DNA of 24,480 bases from an uncultured bacterium (GCA_903904095.1 CAIVBF010000081.1:1-24480); one strand, 5' to 3'; shown: positions 7,548 to 14,985, counted from the stretch's first letter. Notes: generated from the sequence alone by a model not told the origin. Numbers and translations are program-made.

Positions 7548-7964
7548 ATGTGCGTATTTTGCAAGATAATCAGCGGTGATATTCCTGCTCATAAAGTTTA
7601 TGAGGATGAGAATTTTTTAGCTTTTTTAGATATTAAGCCGATTAATCCCGGACATACCTTAATTATCCCGAAAAATCATTATGCTAATTTGTCCGAAATT
7701 CCTGAGAATGAACTTAGTAATATGATATTAATAGTTAAAAAAGTGGCGGTCCTATTGACGAAGAAGTTAAATTTTACCGATTATACAATTTCGGAAAATA
7801 ACGGTCCTTTGGCCGGACAAAGCGTCGCTCATTTCCATTTTCATATTATTCCGCGTTTTGAAAATGATATTTTAACCGACTGGGATCATAAAGAGCGCCG
7901 AGTCGGTGAAAAGGAGTACAAACCAGGCGAAGCGGAAGAAATTATTAAAAAAATTTTAGCATAA
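7548..7964 (+). CDS. HIT-family (HinT-like) nucleotide hydrolase
   Basis: 138 residues, the usual size of bacterial Hint proteins. The start CVFCKIISGDIP carries the C2/C5 pair that, with H44 and H95, forms the zinc site in many bacterial Hint proteins. DIKPINPGHTLIIPK (28-42) is typical. The histidine triad is H95-F-H97-F-H99 followed by IIPR; H97 is the expected nucleophile that takes up AMP. Characterised relatives hydrolyse purine nucleoside phosphoramidates such as aminoacyl-AMP adducts. The C-terminal extension after the triad is charged. The gene lies directly downstream of the palindromic element (start 10 nt after its end) and 7 nt before rfbB. Cytoplasmic housekeeping role; no specific link to glycan genes is evident. 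Confidence 0.93.
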   Translation: MCVFCKIISGDIPAHKVYEDENFLAFLDIKPINPGHTLIIPKNHYANLSEIPENELSNMILIVKKVAVLLTKKLNFTDYTISENNGPLAGQSVAHFHFHIIPRFENDILTDWDHKERRVGEKEYKPGEAEEIIKKILA

Positions 7965-7971
7965 TAAACTT

Positions 7972-8940
7972 ATGAAATTACTTATTACTGGCGGAGCCGG
8001 TTTTATCGGTTCAAACTTTATTCATTATTGGTTAAAAAATCATTCCGATGACGCAATCGTTAATCTTGATCTTCTAACTTACGCCGGTAATCTTGAAAAC
8101 TTAAAGGATATTGAGAATCAGGCTAATTATAAATTTGTTAAAGGCGATATCTGTGATGCTACGCTCGTTAATGAACTTGTTAAGGATATTGATTTGATTG
8201 TTCATTTCGCTGCCGAAAGCCATGTTGATCGTTCTATAAAGAATAGCGCCGATTTTATTAAGACTAATGTTGAGGGAACTCGCGTTTTACTTGAAGCGGC
8301 GAAAAATAACGGCAATATCCGCTTCCATCACATTTCAACCGATGAAGTATATGGATCTTTAAGTTTAGAAGACCCTAAATTCAACGAAAAAACTCCTTAT
8401 GATCCGCGTTCTCCTTATAGCGCCTCAAAAGCCTCTTCCGATCATTTAGTAAGAGCCTATTATCATACTCATGGTTTGCCGATAACAATTTCTAATTGTT
8501 CTAATAATTATGGACCGTTACAGTTTCCCGAAAAATTAATCCCTTTGTTTATTACTAATTTATTGGAAGGGAAATCTGTTCCGGTTTATGGCAGTGGAAA
8601 AAATATTCGCGACTGGATTCATGTTGATGATCATAATCGCGGTGTGGACTTTATTATTAGAAGTGGTAAGATTGGCGAGACTTATTGTTTAGGGGGAAAT
8701 TCTGAATATACTAATTTAGAAATTACTAAATTAATCCTGGAGTTGACAGGGAATGGGGAAGATAAGATTGCTTATGTTGGCGATCGCTTAGGGCATGATT
8801 TACGTTACGCGATTGATTTTAATAAAGCTAAAAATGATTTAGGCTGGGAACCGCAGATTAGTTTTTTGGACGGGCTAAAATCAACCATTAAATGGTATAC
8901 TGATAATCAAGATTGGTGGAAAAAACTAAAAAATAATTAA
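7972..8940 (+). CDS. rfbB: dTDP-glucose 4,6-dehydratase (RmlB/RfbB)
   Basis: 322 residues, typical for RmlB. Extended SDR fold with the NAD loop GGAGFIGS (7-14), the RmlB-type DLLTYAGN stretch (33-40), FAAESHVDRSI (79-89), the catalytic T123-D124-E125 (HHISTDEVYG) and Y149-x3-K153. NCSNNYGPLQFPEKLIP and RDWIHVDDH are also RmlB-specific. It converts dTDP-glucose to dTDP-4-keto-6-deoxyglucose, the branch point to dTDP-rhamnose and other 6-deoxysugars for surface glycans. An RmlC-like gene lies at 6966-7418, but rmlA (thymidylyltransferase) and rmlD (reductase) are not in the window. The start lies 7 nt after the HIT gene. Confidence 0.93.
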   Translation: MKLLITGGAGFIGSNFIHYWLKNHSDDAIVNLDLLTYAGNLENLKDIENQANYKFVKGDICDATLVNELVKDIDLIVHFAAESHVDRSIKNSADFIKTNVEGTRVLLEAAKNNGNIRFHHISTDEVYGSLSLEDPKFNEKTPYDPRSPYSASKASSDHLVRAYYHTHGLPITISNCSNNYGPLQFPEKLIPLFITNLLEGKSVPVYGSGKNIRDWIHVDDHNRGVDFIIRSGKIGETYCLGGNSEYTNLEITKLILELTGNGEDKIAYVGDRLGHDLRYAIDFNKAKNDLGWEPQISFLDGLKSTIKWYTDNQDWWKKLKNN

Positions 8941-8976
8941 AATAGAAAATATAAATTAAATCTTAAGTTAAATTAT

Positions 8977-9432
8977 ATGGATAAAAAAATTTTTATCATT
9001 GAGGACGATGCTAATATTCTTTACGGTCTAGAAGCCGAGTTTACTTCCGCCGATTTTGAAGTTGAAGTAAGCGAAGGCGAGGAAGAAGTTGATGAATTAA
9101 TAGACCTGATAAGTGATTTTGATCCAAGTTATATTATTTTAGATTTAATTTTGCCGAAAGTTGACGGCTTTGAGATTATTAAGAAAATAAAAGAAAATGC
9201 CGACTTAGCCGAAAAACAGATTTTTATTTTTACCGATTTAAGCGATGAGGATAGCCGCCAAAGAAGTTTGGAAATTGGCGCTGATTATGTCTTCTTTAAA
9301 GAAGAATTCGGTATTTTTGAATTTGCCGAGAAAGTAAAGAAGATTATCCATAACCAGTCAAAAGCTAAAGGCTCTAATAATGACTCTGACAGTGATGAGG
9401 AGAATGAAGATGATACCTGGGGTGCTGAATAA
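8977..9432 (+). CDS. Orphan single-domain response regulator with acidic tail
   Basis: 151 residues. The receiver (CheY-like) domain covers about 1-126, with the acidic pocket E9/D10/D11, phosphoacceptor D56 (YIILDLILPKVDGFEI), T86 (FTDLSD) and K108 (FFKEEFG). All the residues needed for phosphorylation are present. There is no output domain: the last ~24 residues are a disordered, strongly acidic tail (SDSDEENEDDTWGAE). No histidine kinase is nearby. It follows rfbB by 36 nt and is separated from the second mreB by a 105-nt gap with its own promoter. It may act by protein-protein contact, like CheY or Spo0F types; the partner is unknown. Confidence 0.9.
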   Translation: MDKKIFIIEDDANILYGLEAEFTSADFEVEVSEGEEEVDELIDLISDFDPSYIILDLILPKVDGFEIIKKIKENADLAEKQIFIFTDLSDEDSRQRSLEIGADYVFFKEEFGIFEFAEKVKKIIHNQSKAKGSNNDSDSDEENEDDTWGAE

Positions 9433-9477
9433 AATTTATTTATAATCAAAATCACTACAAGAGCTTAAAAGAGTAGT

Positions 9478-9506
9478 TTGACTAAAACCCTATAAAATAC
9501 TAATAT
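9478..9506 (+). promoter_or_regulatory. Putative sigma-70-type promoter for the second mreB
   Basis: TTGACT (9478-9483; 5 of 6 to TTGACA), an exact 17-bp spacer and TAATAT (9501-9506; 4 of 6 to TATAAT), 31 nt before the ATG at 9538. It sits in the 105-nt gap after the response-regulator gene. This is the best -35 match I noticed in the window. The -10 lies inside a 9-bp inverted repeat, which suggests regulation. Confidence 0.5.
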
Positions 9507-9526
9507 AGATAAGTTAGATTAGTATT
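9496..9526. promoter_or_regulatory. Operator-like inverted repeat over the mreB2 -10 region
   Basis: AATACTAAT (9496-9504) and its exact reverse complement ATTAGTATT (9518-9526) are separated by 13 nt. The left arm overlaps the proposed -10 (9501-9506), and the right arm falls at or just after the expected start site. The 22-bp centre-to-centre distance (two helical turns) is typical of a dimeric repressor site. An mRNA-leader hairpin is the alternative. No regulator gene adjacent to it encodes a DNA-binding domain. Confidence 0.4.
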
Positions 9527-9537
9527 AATTTTTAAAT

Positions 9538-10545
9538 ATGTTTATTAAGAGAATCGGAATTGATCTTGGTACAACCTATACCCTTGTTCATCTGCCTAAA
9601 AGGGGGATTGTTATTAATGAACCGAGCGTTGTCGCGGTTTCTTTGATTGATAATAAGATTTTAGCGGTCGGTAATGAGGCCAAAGACATGATTGGTCGTA
9701 CTCCTGATACAATCATGGCCGTTCGTCCGCTGAAGGACGGAGTAATCGCCGATTATAAAGCGACGGAAGCGATGATTCGTTATTTTATTAATAAAACTTT
9801 AGGCGGTGTTCGCTTATTCAGACCAGAAGTTATGGTTGCTGTTCCGGCCGGTATTTCTTCAACAGAACGCCGTGCCGTTATTGAGGCGACTATTGCCGCT
9901 GGCGCTAAAGCTGCTTATATTATCAAGGAACCGGTAGCGGCGGCGATTGGCGCCGATATTCCGATTGGCTCGGCGACCGGACATATGGTTATTGATATCG
10001 GCGGCGGTACGGCGGAAATGGCGGTTATTTCTTTAGGCGGTATTGTAGCTTCAACTTCTGTTCGTGTCGGCGGAAATAAATTTGATGCCGCTATTTTAGA
10101 ATTCATTAGAAAAAAATATAATTTAGCAATCGGCGAGAGAACGGCTGAAGAAGTAAAGATTAATATCGGGTCGGCTTTGTATATGGAAGATAAATTGCAT
10201 TTAGAAATTCGTGGTCGCGATATTGTAACCGGACTGCCTAGAAGCATAACTGTTAATAGCGATGATGTGACTGAAGCCATCCAGAATGAATTAGAAGCAA
10301 TTATCTCGGCGGCTAAAAAAGTTTTGCAGAAAACTCCTCCGGAATTATCAGCGGATATTATGGATAAAGGAATTGTCTTAACCGGTGGGAGTGCTCTACT
10401 TCGCAATATTGATCAGTTAATTGCTAGAACGACCGGCGTACCGGCCTATGTTGCTGATGATGCTATGCTCTGTGTTGTTAAAGGGACGGGAATCGCTCTT
10501 GATAATTTAGATTCATATAAACGTAGCATTTTGGCGACAAAATAA
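9538..10545 (+). CDS. mreB: Second MreB paralogue (copy 2, without mreCD)
   Basis: 335 residues with the full MreB motif set: phosphate-1 (IDLGTTYT, 8-15), NEPSVVA (27-33), the catalytic-Glu region (KEPVAAAIGA, 130-139), phosphate-2 (IDIGGGTAE, 152-160) and the adenosine motif LTGGSALLRN near its C-terminal end. The nucleotide site looks intact. It clearly differs from copy 1 (3501-4541) in sequence and starts almost directly on the first strand (MFIKRIGIDLG), without the 6-7-residue possible amphipathic extension. It is not linked to mreC/mreD. It has its own promoter and is followed after 16 nt by a GT4 glycosyltransferase. Some bacteria carry two or three MreB-like proteins (for example MreB, Mbl, MreBH) with divided roles; the specific role here is unknown. 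Confidence 0.94.
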   Translation: MFIKRIGIDLGTTYTLVHLPKRGIVINEPSVVAVSLIDNKILAVGNEAKDMIGRTPDTIMAVRPLKDGVIADYKATEAMIRYFINKTLGGVRLFRPEVMVAVPAGISSTERRAVIEATIAAGAKAAYIIKEPVAAAIGADIPIGSATGHMVIDIGGGTAEMAVISLGGIVASTSVRVGGNKFDAAILEFIRKKYNLAIGERTAEEVKINIGSALYMEDKLHLEIRGRDIVTGLPRSITVNSDDVTEAIQNELEAIISAAKKVLQKTPPELSADIMDKGIVLTGGSALLRNIDQLIARTTGVPAYVADDAMLCVVKGTGIALDNLDSYKRSILATK

Positions 10546-10561
10546 TCTCTTTGTAAATTGT

Positions 10562-11788
10562 ATGCTTATTGGGATTGATGCCTCTAGAGCAAATAGAAAA
10601 AGAAAAACCGGTACGGAATGGTATTCTTTTTATCTTATTGAAAATTTAGCGAAATTAGATAAGAATAATACTTATCGTCTTTATGTTGACGATAGACCTA
10701 GCCCGGAATTACAAGAAGCGATTGAAAAAAATCCTAATTTCTCAATTAAGTTTTTAAATTGGCCATTTATCTCTTTTTGGACTCTCGGCCGATTAAGCTT
10801 AGAAATGATAATCGCTCGTCCAGATATTTTATTTGTGCCGGCTCATGCTTTGCCATTATTATATCCTCGCAAGACAATAACAACTATTCATGATTTAGCT
10901 TTCATGCACGAGCAAAATCTATATCGGCCAGAAAGAGTTAAAACTAAGAGCGCTAGAGCTCGTAAAATGATTCATTTTTTAGTAAAACTTTTTACATTTG
11001 GAAAGTATGGCGCCGACTCAGTAGACTACTTATATTGGTCAACTGCCTATGCCTTAAATCATGCGACTAAGATAATTACCGTCTCGGAGGCTACCAGACA
11101 AGATGTCTTAAATTTTTTTCCTAAAACAAAATTAAAAAAGATCGCCGTTATCCATAATGGATTTAATGATGAATTATATAAACCAGATTTGAGTAAAGAA
11201 AAAATAAATTTTATTTTGGAAAAATATAGTTTAGAATCTCCATACTTTTTGTATATTGGCCGCTTGGAGCGAAAGAAAAATACCGCGACCCTAATTGAAT
11301 CTTACGCAATTGTGAAAGAGAATAATCCCGCTATCGCCGAAAAATTAGTTTTAATCGGTAATGCCGGCTACGGCTATGATGAGATTCAGTATGTTATTGA
11401 AGAATTTAATTTAAATAAAGATGTTCTAATGCCCGGCTGGGTTGCCGAAGAAGATGTCCCCTATATTTTGAATGGAGCCAGCGCTTTTATTTTTCCCTCT
11501 AAACACGAAGGATTTGGAATTCCGGTAATTCAGTCTTTAGCCTGCGGCGTGCCGACAGCTGTTTCGGATATACCGGTTCTACATGAGATTGCCGCTGATT
11601 CTGTTTTATACTTTGATCAAAATAATAAGGTCTCAATGTCGGAAGCGATGAAGAGAATTATTACGGACGATGAATTAAGAAAAAATCTTAAAAATAAGGG
11701 AATTGACCGGGCTAAATTATTTAGCTGGCAGATATGTGCTGCCGAAACGCTAAAAGAAATAGAAAACTTGTCCAAATCGGTAAAATAA
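10562..11788 (+). CDS. GT4-family glycosyltransferase with altered E-x7-E motif
   Basis: 408 residues with a GT-B fold. The N-terminal acceptor domain starts MLIGIDASRA. The middle contains TTIHDLAFM (107-115), ITVSEATRQDVL (172-183) and VIHNGFNDELYKP (196-208). The donor domain starts at YFLYIGRLERKKN (228-240). The nucleotide-sugar binding segment is HEGFGIPVIQSLACGVP (315-331): E316 is present, but the second Glu of the E-x7-E motif is Q324. The family transfers a sugar from a nucleotide donor with retention, here probably to a lipid-linked surface glycan on the cytoplasmic face. There is no membrane segment or signal peptide. It lies 16 nt after the second mreB, so it is probably co-transcribed with it. 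Donor and acceptor are unknown. Confidence 0.9.
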   Translation: MLIGIDASRANRKRKTGTEWYSFYLIENLAKLDKNNTYRLYVDDRPSPELQEAIEKNPNFSIKFLNWPFISFWTLGRLSLEMIIARPDILFVPAHALPLLYPRKTITTIHDLAFMHEQNLYRPERVKTKSARARKMIHFLVKLFTFGKYGADSVDYLYWSTAYALNHATKIITVSEATRQDVLNFFPKTKLKKIAVIHNGFNDELYKPDLSKEKINFILEKYSLESPYFLYIGRLERKKNTATLIESYAIVKENNPAIAEKLVLIGNAGYGYDEIQYVIEEFNLNKDVLMPGWVAEEDVPYILNGASAFIFPSKHEGFGIPVIQSLACGVPTAVSDIPVLHEIAADSVLYFDQNNKVSMSEAMKRIITDDELRKNLKNKGIDRAKLFSWQICAAETLKEIENLSKSVK

Positions 11789-11806
11789 AAGATATTTTTT
11801 ATTTTT
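11782..11806 (+). terminator. Weak all-A/T hairpin after the GT4 gene
   Basis: AAAATAAAA (11782-11790) is the exact reverse complement of TTTTATTTT (11797-11805), with a 6-nt loop and one more T at 11806. It begins inside the stop codon region of the GT4 gene. The stem has no G-C pair, so termination would be weak, but the next gene has its own promoter directly after it. Confidence 0.3.
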
Positions 11807-11814
11807 GATTGATT

Positions 11815-11843
11815 TTGGTAAATAGAAATAAATATGTTATTAT
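11815..11843 (+). promoter_or_regulatory. Extended -10 promoter for the secreted S8 protease gene
   Basis: TTGGTA (11815-11820; 4 of 6 to TTGACA), a 17-bp spacer and TATTAT (11838-11843) preceded by TG-T (11835-11837), so the extended -10 is TGTTATTAT. The start site would be near 11850, about 5 nt before the ATG at 11855. This makes an upstream in-frame ATG at 11834 part of the promoter, outside any transcript from it. The box matches the one at 5939-5947. Confidence 0.5.
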
Positions 11844-11854
11844 TAAGGTGTTAT

Positions 11855-13891
11855 ATGAAAAAAATCGTAACATCTTTTTTTGTAGTATTTTTTATATCCC
11901 TACTATTCGCCGGGCCGGTTTTTGCTATCATAACTCCAAATGATTCTTATTATAGCAACCAGTGGTACTTGGCTAAAATCAAAGCCGATAGTGCTTGGAG
12001 TAAAATTTCCGAGAGCCCGGATATCGTTATCGCCGTTATTGATTCCGGTGTAGATATTAAACATCCCGATTTAGTTAATAATATTTGGACTAATTCCAAG
12101 GAGATTCCGAATAATGGGATTGATGATGATAAAAATGGTTTTATTGATGATTATCAGGGCTGGGATTTTGTAAATAATGTTTCTGACCCTGAGCCTAAAT
12201 TTTCTAAAGATTGGACCGAAGCGGGTATTTCCCATGGGACAATGGTGGCTGGAATTATCGGCGCCCAGGGTAATAATAATCAGGGTGTTGCCGGCGTAAC
12301 CTGGAAGGCTAGAATTATGCCTCTCAAAGTTATTAATGATAAGGGCGAAGGGAAAATAAGCGATGTAATTAGAGCAATTGATTATGCCGTTAATAATGGC
12401 GCTGATATCATTAATTTAAGCTTTGTAAATTTTACTTATAACCAGGCGATGCAGGAAGCTATTTACCGCGCTCATAGCGCCGGTATTCTTATTGTGGCTG
12501 CTGCTGGAAATGAGCAGGCTAACGGGACGGCCTATAATATTGATAAAACGCCTATTTATCCGGCTTGCTATGACGGGCAACTAATCGGTGAAAATATGGT
12601 TATTGGGGTCGTGGCAACCGATGCTCTTGATCAAAAAGCGGGATTTTCAAGTTATGGTTTTCGTTGTGTTGATATTGCCGCGCCGGGAATAAGTTTCTTT
12701 AATACCGTTGTTCCGGGTGCCGATAGAAGTAATTCTAATAAATATTATGATGGTTACTGGTCGGGGACATCAATGGCCGCTCCTTTAGTAAGCGGCGCTT
12801 TAGCCTTAATTGAACAGGCTAATCCCGAATTAAGTCCGCGCGAAGTTGTTAATATATTATTTGCTTCAACTGATAATATTAGCCTTTTGAATCCTAATTA
12901 TTTAGGTCAGCTCGGTAATGGTCGTTTAAATATTGATCGGGCGATTGAAATGGCTAAAGCCGAATTATATAGTCATATTGGCCGCTTACTGATTTCACCG
13001 ATTAATGGCGCAAAAGAAATAAAAATAAGTGGAACAAATGGCGATTTAGTTTCCTCTTTTAAAGGCACGGAAAATATCAAGAGTGCTTCAATTGCCGCCG
13101 GCGATATTAACGGCGACGGAGTTGATGAAATTGTCTTAGGCTTGGCCGCCGGCCAAGAACCGCAAGTTTTGATTTTAAACAATAAAGGGAAAACCTTAAA
13201 AAAGTTTTTAGCTTATGATAAAAAATGGCGGGGTGGTGTTAATCTAACAGTTTCCGATATTGATAATGATGGCCAAGCGGAAATCATAACCGCTCCGGCT
13301 TCCTCGGGCGCTCCGCAGATTAAAATTTTTGATGAAAATGGAAAATTAAAAAAACAATTTTTTGCTTACGATAAAAAATTAAAAATGGGTTTGAATTTGA
13401 GCGCTGCTTACCTAAATGAATACGGTGAGATGAGGATTGCGGTTGCTCCGGGGGCTGGTTTTGAACCACAAGTAAAAATATTTTCTCTGGACGGCGAATT
13501 ATTTAATTCTTTTTATCCTTATGAAAAGAAATTCCGCGGCGGCGTAAAAGTAGTTGTTGCTAATTTAGATGGACGAAAAAATCATAATGGCCCGGAAATT
13601 ATTGTCGCTCCCGGGGCAGGACGCGATCCGCAAATAAAAATCTATGATAATTCTTTAAATCTTAAAAAACAATTTTTAGCTTATAAAAAAAATTGGCAGG
13701 GAGGAGTAAATATTAGTGCCGGCGATATTAATAATGATGGTCTAGCGGAAATTGTTTTAGGCGCCTATTCCGGAGCCGCCCCGCATGTTCGTATTTTTGA
13801 CGGAGAGGCCAACCTGCTTGAATCATTTTACGCTTGGCCGGAAAGCTTTAAGGGCGGTCTTAATCTTGCTATAATAAAGATGAATAATTAA
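11855..13891 (+). CDS. Secreted subtilisin-like (S8) serine protease with C-terminal FG-GAP-like propeller repeats
   Basis: 678 residues from the ATG at 11855. That start is preferred over the in-frame ATG at 11834 (685 residues) because AAGG lies just upstream, the encoded protein then begins with a clean signal peptide (MKKIVTSFF...AGPVFA), and the earlier ATG falls in the promoter. Numbering below uses the longer frame; subtract 7. The S8 triad is D70 (VIDSG), H134 (SHGT) and S313 (GTSMAAP), with oxyanion N226 (AAGNE). An Asp-rich calcium-type loop lies at 97-106. The catalytic domain ends near 375. From about 420 to 680 there are five ~50-residue repeats, most with a DINGDG-like calcium loop and an 'APGAG-x-x-PQVKIF' strand (FG-GAP/VCBS type). 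No sorting signal or anchor is visible. Probably extracellular; target unknown. Confidence 0.93.
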   Translation: MKKIVTSFFVVFFISLLFAGPVFAIITPNDSYYSNQWYLAKIKADSAWSKISESPDIVIAVIDSGVDIKHPDLVNNIWTNSKEIPNNGIDDDKNGFIDDYQGWDFVNNVSDPEPKFSKDWTEAGISHGTMVAGIIGAQGNNNQGVAGVTWKARIMPLKVINDKGEGKISDVIRAIDYAVNNGADIINLSFVNFTYNQAMQEAIYRAHSAGILIVAAAGNEQANGTAYNIDKTPIYPACYDGQLIGENMVIGVVATDALDQKAGFSSYGFRCVDIAAPGISFFNTVVPGADRSNSNKYYDGYWSGTSMAAPLVSGALALIEQANPELSPREVVNILFASTDNISLLNPNYLGQLGNGRLNIDRAIEMAKAELYSHIGRLLISPINGAKEIKISGTNGDLVSSFKGTENIKSASIAAGDINGDGVDEIVLGLAAGQEPQVLILNNKGKTLKKFLAYDKKWRGGVNLTVSDIDNDGQAEIITAPASSGAPQIKIFDENGKLKKQFFAYDKKLKMGLNLSAAYLNEYGEMRIAVAPGAGFEPQVKIFSLDGELFNSFYPYEKKFRGGVKVVVANLDGRKNHNGPEIIVAPGAGRDPQIKIYDNSLNLKKQFLAYKKNWQGGVNISAGDINNDGLAEIVLGAYSGAAPHVRIFDGEANLLESFYAWPESFKGGLNLAIIKMNN

Positions 13892-13911
13892 ATCTAGGTT
13901 AGACTAGATTT
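13890..13911 (+). other. Intergenic hairpin at the protease stop codon
   Basis: AAATCTAG-type arm (13890-13897, starting in the TAA stop) pairs with CTAGATTT (13904-13911): an 8-bp stem with the loop GTTAGA. No T-run follows it, so it is not a standard terminator. It could slow ribosomes or protect the upstream mRNA 3' end between the protease and SDR genes. Confidence 0.35.
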
Positions 13912-13921
13912 GCAGAAATAT

Positions 13922-14947
13922 ATGTCAAAACAAATTATTTTTGATAAAAAAAATGTTTTAGTGGCCGGCGGCGCTGGTTTTGTCGGCTCGCACTTATGCG
14001 ATGAACTGATAAAAACTTGCAAAGTTATTTGTGTTGATAACTTTATTTCCGGCAGCGAAAGAAATATTGATCATTTACTGGCTAGTCCTGATTTTGTTTT
14101 CATTAATCATGATTTATCTAAACCCCTTAATTTAGAAGGAGTTGAGGATTTGAAAAAGTTTAAAATTGAATTCCAGGGCCTGCAGGAAATTTATAATTTA
14201 GCTTGTCCGATGTCGCCGCGCCGATTTTTAGATAATCGCCTGGATACGTTACTAGCTAATTCTTATGTCGTTAAAAATTTGTTAGACTTGGCCTTAAAAT
14301 ATAAATCTAAATTTTTACATTTTTCTTCGTCAGTCGTTTATGGTCCGCGCCGCGTTGAAGACAGAGACGCCCAGGTTGCCGAGACTGATTTAGGTTCGGT
14401 TGATATGTTGTCTGATAGAAGTTCTTATGATGAAGGGAAGAGATTTGCCGAAACCTTAACGGCTAATTATCGGGCGATTTACGGGCTTGATACAAAAATC
14501 ATTCGTCTTTTTAGAATATATGGGCCGCGTTTAGAACTCAATGATGATCAGATGATCCCTGATTTTATTAATAGCGCAATTGAAAATAAAGATATTGTTA
14601 TTTCCGGCGATGAAAATTTTTCTTCCGCTTTTTGTTACATTGAAGATGCTCTTGATGCTGTTTCCAGACTCATGAAAACAGATTTGCCTGGGCCTATTAA
14701 TATCGGTTCTGATGTTGATGTAAGTTTAGTCAGCTTAGTTAAAATTATTATCCGGGAAACTGAATCTAAATCTTCAATTAGTCACGGCGACTCCCATCTG
14801 TTTTTTAGTGAGCTTATTTTGCCGGATATCAGAAAAGCGAAGAATGAACTTAATTGGATGCCGGTTGTTACGCTTGAGAATGGTTTGAAGAAAACAATCT
14901 TTGATATTCAGGCGCGTAAACGCTTACAGGGCTTTGACGCTTCCTAG
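13922..14947 (+). CDS. Extended SDR, UDP-glucuronate decarboxylase (UXS)-like
   Basis: 341 residues from the ATG at 13922. A TTG 12 nt upstream would add four residues but lies in a hairpin, so the ATG is preferred. The NAD loop GGAGFVGS is at residues 16-23, followed by CVDNF(I)SG. The NLACPMSP and SSYDEGKRFAETL segments are hallmarks of UDP-glucuronate decarboxylases; Y169-x3-K173 is the catalytic pair. FRIYGPRL matches the substrate-binding region. UXS enzymes oxidise and decarboxylate UDP-glucuronate to UDP-xylose. The residues after NLACP (RRFLDNRLDTLL) differ from the usual sequence, so another C4-modifying reaction is possible. The gene lies 30 nt after the protease gene and is the last (+) gene before a strong terminator. 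It probably supplies a nucleotide sugar to the glycosyltransferases encoded around it. Confidence 0.82.
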   Translation: MSKQIIFDKKNVLVAGGAGFVGSHLCDELIKTCKVICVDNFISGSERNIDHLLASPDFVFINHDLSKPLNLEGVEDLKKFKIEFQGLQEIYNLACPMSPRRFLDNRLDTLLANSYVVKNLLDLALKYKSKFLHFSSSVVYGPRRVEDRDAQVAETDLGSVDMLSDRSSYDEGKRFAETLTANYRAIYGLDTKIIRLFRIYGPRLELNDDQMIPDFINSAIENKDIVISGDENFSSAFCYIEDALDAVSRLMKTDLPGPINIGSDVDVSLVSLVKIIIRETESKSSISHGDSHLFFSELILPDIRKAKNELNWMPVVTLENGLKKTIFDIQARKRLQGFDAS

Positions 14948-14985
14948 ATTTTTTTATAGCCATCTGATAAATATTTTCGTAAAAT

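Noticed and set aside
9453..9477. Possible hairpin ACTAC...GTAGT after the response regulator gene as a terminator
   Set aside because: Only a 5-bp stem with a large loop and no T-run; it cannot be distinguished from chance.
9915..10406. A 163-codon open frame antisense to the second mreB
   Set aside because: It is a shadow of the mreB codons: low-complexity Ser/Ala/Ile/Pro composition, no recognisable motif, and full overlap with a certain gene.
12900..13880. Repeated A-rich and Gly-Ala segments in the protease gene as a possible nucleotide repeat array
   Set aside because: They are protein-level repeats within a continuous frame, diverged at the DNA level, and do not form CRISPR-like or tandem DNA repeats.
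13910..13921. TTG start four codons upstream for the UXS-like gene
   Set aside because: It lies at the 3' arm of the 13890-13911 hairpin; the ATG at 13922 gives the usual short lead before the Rossmann loop.
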